This document shows positions 24,910 to 32,803 of a stretch of DNA of 64,000 bases, piece by piece (position 1 is the first letter of the stretch; the number at the start of each line of letters is the position of its first letter). Position numbers and translations under genes: made by a program. This DNA is from Nocardiopsis potens DSM 45234. GTDB lineage: Bacteria; Actinomycetota; Actinomycetes; Streptosporangiales; Streptosporangiaceae. The stretch spans positions 62,001 to 126,000 of the forward strand of contig NZ_ANBB01000014.1 of NCBI RefSeq assembly GCF_000341105.1. Direction: 5' to 3'. The notes beneath the pieces were generated by a model. The model was not told the origin of the DNA. It made no database searches and worked only from the letters and a program-made list of their open reading frames with translations.

Positions 24910-25932
24910 GTGCACGACGGTGACTGGGTCGCGGAAACGGCGACGGACATCCGCGGCGTGCTGAAGGTGATGGTCGACGCCGGGTGGCTTCCCGGGGGGA
25001 CCGCGGTCGTCGGCACCGGGAGCATGTGGGAGTTCGTGGCGGTCGGCGGGATCATCGGGGGCCGGGGCGACCTGCTCTCCGGGCCCGACGTCCGCTACGA
25101 CGTCGCGAGCCTGACCAAGGTGATGGCGACCTGGCCGCTGGCCGGGCGCGCCGCGCGGGAGGGCGTGCTCGGACTGGACGAACCGCTGGGCCGGTACCTG
25201 CCGGGCGGCCCGTACCCCGGCGGGGAGGTGACCGTCCGGCAGATCCTCACGCACACCTCCCGGCTGAACCCGGTGAGCTGGCTGGAGACCTACGTCGGCA
25301 CCGAGCGGGACCTGGCCGAGGCGATCCTGTCCGAGCCGCTGGACGAGGAGGGCTACCGCTACATCGACCGCGGGTTCATCCTGCTCGGCCTGGTCCTGGA
25401 GCGGCTGCTGGACACCACGCTGGACGTGGCCATGCACGACCTGTGGCGGGACGCGGGGATGTCCGCCACCGGCTACGGGCCGCTGCCGCGCTCGGCCGGG
25501 GTCGCCCCGACCGAGCGCAGGATCCCCGGCGCCGGGCCGATCTGGGGGGTGGTGCACGACGAGGCGGCCGCGCTGATGGGCGGCATCGCCGGGCACGCCG
25601 GCCTGTTCAGCACCGCGATCGACGTGGGCGCCTTCGCCCGCGAGGTGCTGCGCTCCGCGGAGGGGGAGGAGGGGACGCTGGTCCCGGCGGAGTTCGTGCA
25701 CGAGAGCTGGGCTCCGGCGGTCCGCATCGACGAGCGCCTCTCCCGCGGGCTGGCCTGGCTGGTCGACGACGAAGGGGTGGTCTACCACCACGGCTACACC
25801 GGGACCAGCCTGTTCCTGCACCCCGCCACCGGCCGCTACGTCGGCCTGCTGACCAACGCGGTGCACTACGGCCGCAAGCGCACCGGCCTCAGCGACCTGC
25901 GCGCGGCCGCCCGCGCCTGCTTCTCCACCTGA
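24910..25932 (+). CDS. Serine hydrolase, beta-lactamase class C / PBP4* family
   Basis: A 340-residue serine hydrolase. The catalytic SxxK is SLTK in YDVASLTKVMATWPLAG, followed by HTSRL. The second-motif tyrosine lies in EEGYRYIDRGFILLGLVLER, where the usual YxN or YSN reads YID. The C-terminal HHGYTGTSLF replaces the KTG/HTG box. There is no signal peptide, so it should be cytoplasmic. The GTG at 24910 has GGGGGAG seven bases upstream. Such proteins act as esterases, D-amino peptidases or amidases; the substrate is unknown. It is convergent with otsB across a palindromic repeat. Confidence 0.8.
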   Translation: MHDGDWVAETATDIRGVLKVMVDAGWLPGGTAVVGTGSMWEFVAVGGIIGGRGDLLSGPDVRYDVASLTKVMATWPLAGRAAREGVLGLDEPLGRYLPGGPYPGGEVTVRQILTHTSRLNPVSWLETYVGTERDLAEAILSEPLDEEGYRYIDRGFILLGLVLERLLDTTLDVAMHDLWRDAGMSATGYGPLPRSAGVAPTERRIPGAGPIWGVVHDEAAALMGGIAGHAGLFSTAIDVGAFAREVLRSAEGEEGTLVPAEFVHESWAPAVRIDERLSRGLAWLVDDEGVVYHHGYTGTSLFLHPATGRYVGLLTNAVHYGRKRTGLSDLRAAARACFST

Positions 25933-25949
25933 CCCCGGCCGCCCCTTTC

Positions 25950-26013
25950 CGATGATCTTGACGTTGCGGGGGTATCAGAGCGCTCTGACACCCCCGCAAC
26001 GTCGAGATCATCG
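25950..26013. repeat. Palindrome of the GATNATCTTG family
   Basis: A 64-bp palindrome with no loop and 30 of 32 positions complementary. The outer word is CGATGATCTTGACGTTGCGG and the centre CAGAGCGCTCTG. It lies between convergent genes, so it can serve as a bidirectional terminator. Confidence 0.85.
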
Positions 26014-26030
26014 CCGTGGGGGCGGGGCGC

Positions 26031-26864
26031 TCAGTCCGGGCGGACGGCCGCGAGCAGCGCCTGCAGCAGGCCGGCCACCCCGGGCGGGCCGTCCACCACC
26101 AGGTCGGCCTCCTCGGCCAGCGCGGACACCTCGGTGGAGCCGCTGCACACGGCCAGCCCCGGCACCCCGTCGGCGCGCAGCCTGCGCACCGCGGCGAACG
26201 CGGGCAGGTCGCCCAGGTCGTCCCCGGCGTACAGGACCGACCGGGCGCCCAGGCCGGCGGCGAGCCCGGCCAGCGCGGCCCCCTTGTCCATGTCCGGCGG
26301 GCGGAGCTCGATCACCATCCGGCCCGGCTCCACCGCCAGCCCGGTCCGCTCGGCCAGCCGGGCCAGCGGCTCGCGCAGCTCGCGCAGGGCCCCGCCGGGG
26401 TCGGCGGCGCGTCGGGTGTGCACCGCCAGCGAGCGGTCCTTGTCCTCCACCGCGGTGCCGTCGGCGCCGGGGAAGCGGGCGCGCACCGCCTCGACCAGGC
26501 CGGGCAGCTCCGCCCGGACCTCGGCCAGGCCCGGGTGCGGCTCCGGGGCGTCCAGCCGGCCGCCCTCCCACCGCTCCAGGCCGTAGTGGCCCAGCACGGT
26601 GATGCCCGGCACCCGGTCCAGCCCGCCGTAGGCCACCGCGGTCGCGGCGGGGCGGCCGGTCACCACGGCGGTGCCGGCGACCGCCGGGGCCAGCGCGGCC
26701 AGCGCGTCGACCACCGCCGGGAGCGGCCGGGAGTCGCGCGGGTCCGCGACGATCGGGGCGAGCGTGCCGTCGAAGTCGAAGGCGAGCAGCGCCGACGAGG
26801 GCTCCGAGGCGATCGCGTCGAGCGCGGCGCGCCCGGCGGGCGTACTCGGGCGGGGCAAGGGCAT
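26031..26864 (-). CDS. otsB: Trehalose-6-phosphate phosphatase
   Basis: A 277-residue HAD-superfamily phosphatase that converts trehalose-6-phosphate to trehalose. It shows the nucleophile motif LAFDFDGTLAPI (Asp30 nucleophile, Asp32 acid/base), VTGRP, LGHYGLERW, IELRPPDMDKGAAL and the metal-binding YAGDDLGD. Length and order are normal for OtsB. The gene lies 80 bp downstream of a DUF3263 gene on the same strand. The partner otsA is 2.6 kb further upstream on the same strand, separated by two genes on the other strand, so the trehalose pathway is complete but not in one operon. Confidence 0.93.
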   Translation of the reverse strand: MPLPRPSTPAGRAALDAIASEPSSALLAFDFDGTLAPIVADPRDSRPLPAVVDALAALAPAVAGTAVVTGRPAATAVAYGGLDRVPGITVLGHYGLERWEGGRLDAPEPHPGLAEVRAELPGLVEAVRARFPGADGTAVEDKDRSLAVHTRRAADPGGALRELREPLARLAERTGLAVEPGRMVIELRPPDMDKGAALAGLAAGLGARSVLYAGDDLGDLPAFAAVRRLRADGVPGLAVCSGSTEVSALAEEADLVVDGPPGVAGLLQALLAAVRPD

Positions 26865-26944
26865 GGGCGGACCTGTTCCCTGCGGGAGCGAGCGGGGTGC
26901 GGCGGAGCGCGGCCCACCGGGCGGACCCGGTGCGGGGCCGGACC

Positions 26945-27250
26945 TCAGAGGCGGATGCCCAGGTCGCGGGCTGTCCGCTGGCGGCGGCGGTCGGCGCGCA
27001 GCCGGCGGAGGCGCTTGACGGTCAGCGGGTCGAACGCCTGGGCCTCGGGCCGCTCGACGAGGCCGTTCAGCAGCTGGTAGTAGCGAGTGGGCGAGAAACC
27101 GAACTCATCGCGGATGGCCTGCTCCTTGGAGCCTTCGAGCTTCCACCACTGGCTCTCGAAGGCGAGGATGCGGCGCTCGCGCTCGGCGAGGCCGGCGGGC
27201 TCGGATGAGGGGTCGGACGGTTCTCGGTCGCGGGTAGTGGAGTCTGGCAT
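26945..27250 (-). CDS. DUF3263 domain protein
   Basis: A 101-residue small basic protein. The motif LAERERRILAFESQWWKLEGSKEQAI, then FGFSPTRYYQLLNGLVERPEA and a C-terminal arginine-rich KRLRRLRADRRRQR, is diagnostic of DUF3263. The family may contain a sigma-region-like helix-turn-helix, but its function is unknown. The ATG at 27250 has TGGAGA seven bases upstream; a longer frame to 27418 adds unrelated sequence. In actinomycetes it is often found beside the trehalose synthesis genes, as here with otsB. Confidence 0.88.
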   Translation of the reverse strand: MPDSTTRDREPSDPSSEPAGLAERERRILAFESQWWKLEGSKEQAIRDEFGFSPTRYYQLLNGLVERPEAQAFDPLTVKRLRRLRADRRRQRTARDLGIRL

Positions 27251-27498
27251 CGCACGTCTCCAGGTCGGGTCGGCGCGAATCATCGTAGCGAGTCGGGATG
27301 ACCGACACGGGGCGTGTGGTGCGGAACGGCCGGAACGGTAAGGAAGTGCTGTCCATTCCAGCAGGGCCGGCTGCCCGGCACGCATACCCGCGCGAAGCTG
27401 GCAGAATTGCCGGTGCACACGGCACCGACCCGCGCACTCGCCGGAGAAGCCGCAGGTGGGCGCGGGTAGGAGAGACGGCTCAGGGGGATTGCTTCATC

Positions 27499-28737
27499 AT
27501 GCGCACCAGGCAGGCCGGCACGCACCTCGGGCGCGGACTGGCGGCGGTCCCCCTGCTCGCGGCGGTGATCGCCGCACAGGCGGGCGCCGGGACCGCCGCC
27601 GCGGACACCGGTTCGGGCGGTCTGCTGCGCGAGCAGTGGGCCCTGGAGGCGATCGGGGCGCAGGAGGCCTGGGACGCCGGTGGGTCCGGTGAGGCGGGCG
27701 ACGAGGAGGCGGGCCGCGGCGGCGGCGCCACCGTCGCGATCGTCGGCACCGGGGTGGACACCGACCACCCGGACCTGCGCGGCGAGGTCACCGCGGGAAC
27801 CGACTTCTCCGGCGGTCCGGGGGAGGGCGCCGACGGCTCCTCCACCGCGCTGGCCGGCATCGCCGCCGCCCGCGGCCACGGCAAGGAGCACCTCGGCGGG
27901 GTGCTCGGCTCGGCGCCGGGCGCCGGGCTGCTCTCGGTCCGGGTGGCCCCCGAGGGCGGCGAGGCCGCCGATGCCGACGCGCTGGAGCAGGGCATCCGCT
28001 ACGCGGCGGACGAGGGCGCCCAGGTCGTGGTGGTGGCCGAGGGCGTCTCCGCCGGCCAGGAGGGCGCGGGGGTGGCCGACGCGGTGGGCGACGCGGTGCG
28101 CTCCGGCGCGCTGGTGCTGCTGCCCGCGGGCGACCCGGTGGCCGAGGCCGCCGGGGACGTGGAGGGCGCGCTCACCGTCGGCGCGGTCGGCGAGTCCCTG
28201 GCGCCCGCGGCGGGCGGGACCCCGGGCGGCGCCGGGGCCGGCGCCGACCTGCTCGCCCCCGGGGCGGGCGTGGACGCCATCGCGGCCGGCGGCGACTACG
28301 CGGAGGTCAGCGGGGACGACGCGGCGGCCGCACTGGCCGGCGGTGTCGGGGCCCTGGTCCGCGCCGCGCACCCGCAGCTCCTCCCGGCGCAGGCCGCCGA
28401 GGCGCTGACCGCGGGTGCGGAGAACGGCGTGCTCAGCGCGCCCGGCGCGGTCCGCGAGGCGGACGCCGCGGCCGAGGGCGTCCCGCTCTACGACGAGGAC
28501 CTGGTCACCGAGGACGACGGCCTCCCGGTCCCGGCCTGGACGCTGTGGACCGCGGGCGGCGTGCTGCTCATCGCCCTCGCGGTGGTCGGCGTGGTGCTGT
28601 TCCGCCGCGCCACCCGGAACCCCTACGACCTGCCCGAGGACGAGCCGGTCGAGGTGCCCGCCGCCGCGGCCGAGCAGGAGCGCACCACCCGCTCCATCGG
28701 CCGCCGCCGCAAGGGCGCAGGCCGCCGCCGGAAGTAG
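27499..28737 (+). CDS. Mycosin-like S8 subtilase with lost catalytic residues (pseudopeptidase)
   Basis: A 412-residue exported protein built like a type VII secretion mycosin (MycP). It has a signal peptide (about 1-35), a subtilisin fold (about 75-320) and a C-terminal membrane helix (347-368) with a basic tail. The fold motifs are recognisable but none keeps its catalytic residue. VAIVGTGVDTDHPDL has Gly83 for the Asp. ADGSSTALAG has Ser114 for the His. LPAGD has Asp212 for the oxyanion Asn. VSGDDAAAALAGG has Asp274 for the Ser. The frame is intact with normal codon use, so it looks like a maintained non-catalytic protein, perhaps structural in a secretion complex. The nearest ESX gene is eccC, about 8 kb away. 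The ATG at 27499 is chosen for the signal peptide. Confidence 0.8.
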   Translation: MRTRQAGTHLGRGLAAVPLLAAVIAAQAGAGTAAADTGSGGLLREQWALEAIGAQEAWDAGGSGEAGDEEAGRGGGATVAIVGTGVDTDHPDLRGEVTAGTDFSGGPGEGADGSSTALAGIAAARGHGKEHLGGVLGSAPGAGLLSVRVAPEGGEAADADALEQGIRYAADEGAQVVVVAEGVSAGQEGAGVADAVGDAVRSGALVLLPAGDPVAEAAGDVEGALTVGAVGESLAPAAGGTPGGAGAGADLLAPGAGVDAIAAGGDYAEVSGDDAAAALAGGVGALVRAAHPQLLPAQAAEALTAGAENGVLSAPGAVREADAAAEGVPLYDEDLVTEDDGLPVPAWTLWTAGGVLLIALAVVGVVLFRRATRNPYDLPEDEPVEVPAAAAEQERTTRSIGRRRKGAGRRRK

Positions 28738-28827
28738 CCCCCGCCCTTTCCGGGCCGATCCCGGCGCCGAGAACTGCGTTCGGGGGCGGCCGGAAGCGGC
28801 CGCGGGGCGCCGGGGAGGGCACCAGGG

Positions 28828-28856
28828 TTGACAAGGGGGTGCCAGGTCACAAGAGT
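28828..28856 (+). promoter_or_regulatory. Sigma70-type promoter of the GrpB gene
   Basis: TTGACA (28828-28833), a 17-bp spacer and AAGAGT (28851-28856). The -10 ends six bases before the ATG, implying a leaderless transcript. Confidence 0.55.
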
Positions 28857-28862
28857 GCCTGC

Positions 28863-29462
28863 ATGTCCCCCAGTACCGAACCCCCCGGCCCGCCGCTGCC
28901 CGTGCGCGGCGCGGACCCGGGCGACGCCGCGACCGTCGAGACCCGGCACTTCGACCGGGCGACCGGCCGGGTCCTCATCGTCGAATCCGACCCGAAGTGG
29001 CCCTACCTGTTCCAGCGGGAGGTCGAGCGGATCCGCGGCCTGCTCGGCGGGGCGGTCCTCGGCATCGAGCACGTCGGCTCCACCGCCGTCCCCGGCCTGG
29101 CCGCCAAGCCCTGCGTCGACGTCCTGCTGCTGGTCGCCGACCCCGATGACGAGGAGGCCTACCGGCCCGCCCTGGAGGGCGCCGGGTACCGGCTCTTCCT
29201 GGTCGAACCGGAGCGCTCCGGGCACCGCGGCTTCAAGGGGCCCGACGTCAACGTGAACCTGCACGTCTACCCGGAGGGCTCGGAGGCCCGGCGGATGCTG
29301 CGGTTCCGCGACCGGCTCCGGTCCTCGGCCGAGGACCGGGAGCTCTACGAGCGGACCAAGCGGGAGCTGGCCGGGCGCACCTGGGGGTCGGTCCGGGAGT
29401 ACGGCGACGCCAAGACCGGGGTGGTCGACGAGATCCTGTCCCGGGCCGGCGGGGAGGACTGA
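28863..29462 (+). CDS. GrpB family (UPF0157) nucleotidyltransferase-fold protein
   Basis: A 199-residue soluble protein of the GrpB family. The family core is clear: VESDPKWPYLFQREVERIRG, IEHVGSTAVPGLAAKPCVDVLL, LEGAGYRLF and NVNLHVYPEGSEARRMLRFRDRL. The fold is that of minimal nucleotidyltransferases, and some members are fused to coenzyme A biosynthesis proteins, but the reaction here is unknown. It is transcribed from its own promoter and ends 28 bp from the convergent otsA stop. Confidence 0.85.
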   Translation: MSPSTEPPGPPLPVRGADPGDAATVETRHFDRATGRVLIVESDPKWPYLFQREVERIRGLLGGAVLGIEHVGSTAVPGLAAKPCVDVLLLVADPDDEEAYRPALEGAGYRLFLVEPERSGHRGFKGPDVNVNLHVYPEGSEARRMLRFRDRLRSSAEDRELYERTKRELAGRTWGSVREYGDAKTGVVDEILSRAGGED

Positions 29463-29490
29463 CCACCCCTCGTTGTAGAGATAGGGCGGA

Positions 29491-30939
29491 TCAGCGCAGG
29501 GCGTCGAGCTGGCGGCGGAACCAGCGGGTCGGCGGGAGGGCGGTGGCCGCCTCGACCAGCCGCTCGCACCGGGCGGACCGCTCCCCGTCCGGCATGGACA
29601 GCGCGGTGTGCAGCGCCTCGGCGGTCTCCACCACGTCGTACGGGTTGACCAGCAGCGCGTCCGCGCCCAGCTCGTCGGCGGCGCCGGCCTCGGTGGACAG
29701 CACCAGGGCGCAGCCGTGCTCGGAGAGCACCGGCCCCTCCTTGGCGACCAGGTTCATCCCGTCCCGGATCGGGTTGACCAGCAGCACGTCGGCCATCCGG
29801 TAGGCGGCCAGGGAGCGCGGGAAGTCGTCGTTGACCTCCAGCACCAGCGGGGCCCAGTCCGGGGTGGCGAACTCCTCCGTGATCTCCTCGGCCAGTCGGC
29901 GCACCCGCTCGGTGTAGGCGAGGTACTCCGGCACGTCGGTCCGGCTGGGGTAGGCGAAGGCCAGGTGGGAGACCCTGCCGCGCCACTCCGGGCGGGAGCG
30001 GAGCAGCTCGCGGTAGGCCTCCAGGCCGCGGACGATGTTCTTGGACAGCTCGGTGCGGTCCACCCGGACGATGAGCCGGCGGTCCCCGACCCGCTCGCGC
30101 AGCGCGGCGGCGCGCTCGGCCACGTCGTCGGCGGCGGCCCGCTCGCGCAGCCCGTCGGCGTCGGCGCCCAGTGCGTGCACCTCCACCCCGATCACCCGGC
30201 CGCCGTACTCGACCGTGCGCCGGGCCGGGTCGACGGTGGCGCGGAGGAACTCGGCGCAGCAGCGGAGGAAGGCGTCGGCCCAGCGGGGGCTGAGGAAGCC
30301 GAGGTGGTCGGCGCCGAGCATGCCCTCCAGCAGCTCGCGGCGGACGTCGGCGGGCAGCAGCCGGAAGTACTCCGGCGGCGCCCAGGGGGTGTGCGAGAAG
30401 TGCGCGATGCGCAGGTCGGGGCGGCGGCCGCGGAGCATCCGGGGGAGCAGCGCCAGGTGGTAGTCCTGCACCGCCACCTTGGCGCCCTCGGCGGAGCCGG
30501 TGAGCAGGGCCTCGGCGAAGGCGGCGTTGTAGGCGCGGTAGTCGGCCCAGCGGGCGCGGAAGCCGGCGTCGAAGTCGGGCGCGTTGGCGGTGTCGTACAG
30601 CATGTGCTGGACGAACCAGAGCGTGGAGTTGGCGATCCCGGTGTAGGCGTTGGCGAACACGTCCTGCGGGATGTCGAGCATGGTCACGTGCATGCCGCCC
30701 AGGTCGGCGACGCGGTCGATGCGGCCGTCGCCGGACTCGGCGGCGGCCTTGCGGTCGGCGTCGGAGAGCGCCGCGCACACCCACAGGGTGTCGGTGCCCT
30801 CCGCGGCGGAGCTGAGCCCGGAGACCAGTCCGCCGCCGCCGCGGCGGTGGCCCAGCGAGCCGTCCGCGCCGATCGAGAAGGACACCGGGCCCCGGTTGGA
30901 AGCGACGAGGATCTGCGCCTTGTCCACCTGTTCGTTCAC
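29491..30939 (-). CDS. otsA: Trehalose-6-phosphate synthase
   Basis: A 482-residue GT20 glycosyltransferase that joins an activated glucose to glucose-6-phosphate. Diagnostic motifs are ASNRGPVSF near the start, QDYHLALLPRML, HFSHTPWAPPEYF, VDRTELSKNIVRGL with the phosphate-binding Arg and Lys, and NPIRDGMNLVAKE. Length is normal. The GTG at 30939 has its GAGAGG site almost touching it, so GTG at 30927 (MDKAQILV) is an alternative. With otsB at 26031 it completes the OtsAB route for the compatible solute trehalose. The intervening mycosin-like and GrpB genes run in the opposite direction. Confidence 0.93.
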   Translation of the reverse strand: MNEQVDKAQILVASNRGPVSFSIGADGSLGHRRGGGGLVSGLSSAAEGTDTLWVCAALSDADRKAAAESGDGRIDRVADLGGMHVTMLDIPQDVFANAYTGIANSTLWFVQHMLYDTANAPDFDAGFRARWADYRAYNAAFAEALLTGSAEGAKVAVQDYHLALLPRMLRGRRPDLRIAHFSHTPWAPPEYFRLLPADVRRELLEGMLGADHLGFLSPRWADAFLRCCAEFLRATVDPARRTVEYGGRVIGVEVHALGADADGLRERAAADDVAERAAALRERVGDRRLIVRVDRTELSKNIVRGLEAYRELLRSRPEWRGRVSHLAFAYPSRTDVPEYLAYTERVRRLAEEITEEFATPDWAPLVLEVNDDFPRSLAAYRMADVLLVNPIRDGMNLVAKEGPVLSEHGCALVLSTEAGAADELGADALLVNPYDVVETAEALHTALSMPDGERSARCERLVEAATALPPTRWFRRQLDALR

Positions 30940-31248
30940 CTCTCGCCGTGTGGTCGGTCGGGAGCGCGCCCTGGCGCGGCCGCTGAGCGCGGGGAGCGCC
31001 GAACCACGCGCGGGGTCCGCCCCCGCGTGGTCTTAAGGGTTTCGCCCTGCGCGGGCGGCCGCAAACCCCCCACCGGTCACGGCCGTCCCGGGCGGCCGTG
31101 ACATCCCCCACGGCCGCCTCCGCGGGTGTAATCCGGGTCACTCGCTCTGGAAGGCGGTCGCGCGGTCCGTTACAGTGGCGATCGGAATCCCGACCGAAAC
31201 CGTGGACAAAACGGACGTGGTCAGGGGTCCGCCCACAACTTCACATTG
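30940..31248. other. Gene-free leader region between otsA and the SAM riboswitch
   Basis: 309 bp holding the divergent promoters of otsA and of the riboswitch transcript. I see no protein-coding pattern and no clear -35/-10 pair. Confidence 0.4.
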
Positions 31249-31385
31249 CTCATCCAGAGGGGTGGAGGGACCGGCCCTGCGAAGCCCCGGCAACCATCTC
31301 GGTGCGTGCGCTCGTAACCAGGCGAGGCGGCCGGGACAGGTGCCAACTCCGGCCTGGGGCCAGATCGGTCGCCAGGAAAGATGAG
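31249..31385 (+). promoter_or_regulatory. SAM-I (S-box) riboswitch
   Basis: P1 is formed by CTCATC (31249-31254) and GATGAG (31380-31385). The conserved core reads GGTGGAGGGACCGGCCCTGC, then GAAGCCCCGGCAACC, and later GGTGCCAACTCC, matching the SAM-I consensus almost base for base. The 3' strand of P1 runs directly into GGGGAG, the ribosome site of the next gene. Binding of S-adenosylmethionine should therefore hide the site and block translation. This shows that the downstream gene belongs to sulfur or methionine metabolism. Confidence 0.93.
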
Positions 31386-31400
31386 GGGAGACGCCTCGCC

Positions 31401-32666
31401 ATGGCGATTGCCGCCACCGAACCCGCCGCCACCTCCGCCCGGCCCTTCGGCCCCGCCGCCGCGCTGTCCTGCCGGGAGTGCGGCGAGCGCTACGACCTCG
31501 GCCCGAAGTTCGCCTGCGAGTTCTGTTTCGGCCCGCTGGAGGTCGCCTACGACCACGGCGCGGTCACCCGGGAGCAGATCGAGGCCGGGCCGCTGAACAT
31601 CTGGCGCTACGCCCCCCTGCTGCCCGTCCCGGCCGACGTGGACGAGCTGCCCAACATGAAGCCCGGCCTGACCCCGCTGGTCCGCGCCGACCGCCTCGCC
31701 GCCGAGCTGGGCCTGCGCTCGCTGCACGTCAAGGACGACTCCGGCAACCCCACCCACTCCTTCAAGGACCGGGTGGTGGCCATCGCCGTCGAGGCCGCCC
31801 GCACCTTCGGGTTCCGCACCCTGTCCTGCTCCTCCACCGGCAACCTGGCCGGCGCGGTGGGCGCCGCGGCCGCCCGCGCCGGCTTCGAGTCCTGCGTGTT
31901 CATCCCGGCCGGCCTGGAAGAGGGCAAGGTCGTGATGGCCGCGGTCTACGGCGGCAAGGTCGTCGCCCTGGACGGCAACTACGACGACGTGAACCGGTTC
32001 TGCTCCGAGCTCATCGGCGACCCGGCCGGCGAGGACTGGGGCTTCGTCAACGTCAACCTGCGCCCCTACTACGGCGAGGGCTCCAAGACGCTGGCCTACG
32101 AGATCGCCGAGCAGCTCGGCTGGCGGCTGCCCGAGCAGATCGTGGTGCCGATCGCGTCCGGCTCCCAGCTCACCAAGATCGACAAGGGCTTCCAGGAGCT
32201 GATCAGGCTGGGCCTGGTGGAGGACCGCCCGTACAAGGTCTTCGGCGCCCAGGCCACCGGGTGCTCCCCGGTCGCCCGCGCCTTCGAGCAGGGCCACGAC
32301 GTGATCCAGCCGGTCAAGCCGGACACCATCGCCAAGTCGCTGGCGATCGGCAACCCGGCGGACGGCCCCTACGTGCTCGACGTGTGCCGGCGCACCGGCG
32401 GCGCGGTCGCGCACGTCAGCGACGCCGAGGTGGTCGACTCGATCAAGCTGCTCGCCCGCACCGAGGGGATCTTCGCCGAGACCGCGGGCGGCGTCACCAC
32501 CGGGGTGCTGCGCAGGCTGCTGGCCGAGGGGGTGCTCGACCCGCAGGCCGAGACGGTGGTGCTGAACACCGGCGACGGCCTGAAGACGCTGAACGCGGTG
32601 GACTCCGGCGTCACCGCCACCATCCGGCCGTCCCTGGCCGCCTTCAAGGAGGCCGGCCTGCTCTAG
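31401..32666 (+). CDS. Zinc-ribbon threonine-synthase-like PLP enzyme under SAM riboswitch control
   Basis: A 421-residue fold-type-II PLP enzyme. Residues 24-42 hold a CxxC...CxxC zinc ribbon (Cys24, 27, 39, 42). The PLP lysine is Lys122 in NPTHSFKDRV, the phosphate cup is SSTGNLAGA, and GGVTTGVL and NTGDGLKT follow. By family it would be called threonine synthase (ThrC), which takes O-phosphohomoserine. However, a SAM-I riboswitch overlaps its ribosome site and a CysO-like sulfur carrier gene follows, so I infer homocysteine formation from O-phosphohomoserine and carrier-bound sulfide. I chose the ATG at 31401, just after the riboswitch; an open frame to 31098 would run through the riboswitch and is rejected. 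The enzyme class is certain, the reaction inferred. Confidence 0.88.
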   Translation: MAIAATEPAATSARPFGPAAALSCRECGERYDLGPKFACEFCFGPLEVAYDHGAVTREQIEAGPLNIWRYAPLLPVPADVDELPNMKPGLTPLVRADRLAAELGLRSLHVKDDSGNPTHSFKDRVVAIAVEAARTFGFRTLSCSSTGNLAGAVGAAAARAGFESCVFIPAGLEEGKVVMAAVYGGKVVALDGNYDDVNRFCSELIGDPAGEDWGFVNVNLRPYYGEGSKTLAYEIAEQLGWRLPEQIVVPIASGSQLTKIDKGFQELIRLGLVEDRPYKVFGAQATGCSPVARAFEQGHDVIQPVKPDTIAKSLAIGNPADGPYVLDVCRRTGGAVAHVSDAEVVDSIKLLARTEGIFAETAGGVTTGVLRRLLAEGVLDPQAETVVLNTGDGLKTLNAVDSGVTATIRPSLAAFKEAGLL

Positions 32667-32688
32667 GCCGTGGCCGGGCCCTCCCCCG

Positions 32689-32776
32689 CGTTGATCTTGG
32701 ACTTATCGACCGGTCCAGGACCACTTGCCAGTACTGGTTCGCGGACCGGGACCGGTCGATAAGTCCAAGATCAACG
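32689..32776. repeat. Long palindrome between the ThrC-like and sulfur carrier genes
   Basis: Two perfect 28-bp arms (32689-32716 and 32749-32776) with outer word CGTTGATCTTGGACTTATCG, around a 32-base interior that holds a smaller palindrome CCAGTACTGG. As RNA it would form a very stable hairpin between two co-oriented genes. It might reduce read-through or protect the upstream message. Confidence 0.88.
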
Positions 32777-32803
32777 CAGAGCCGCTAAGGAGAGACCGCA
32801 GCC

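Noticed and set aside
23059-25866. A 935-codon minus-strand open frame opposite the MocR and serine hydrolase genes
   Set aside because: Both sense genes have family motifs and starts with promoters; the antisense frame is compositional noise.
31098-31400. Extended N-terminus for the ThrC-like gene
   Set aside because: The in-frame extension runs through the SAM-I riboswitch, which is non-coding RNA, and adds residues unlike any family member.
31401-32666. Simple annotation as housekeeping threonine synthase
   Set aside because: Riboswitch control by SAM and a sulfur carrier partner make a methionine-related role more likely, so I did not give the symbol thrC.
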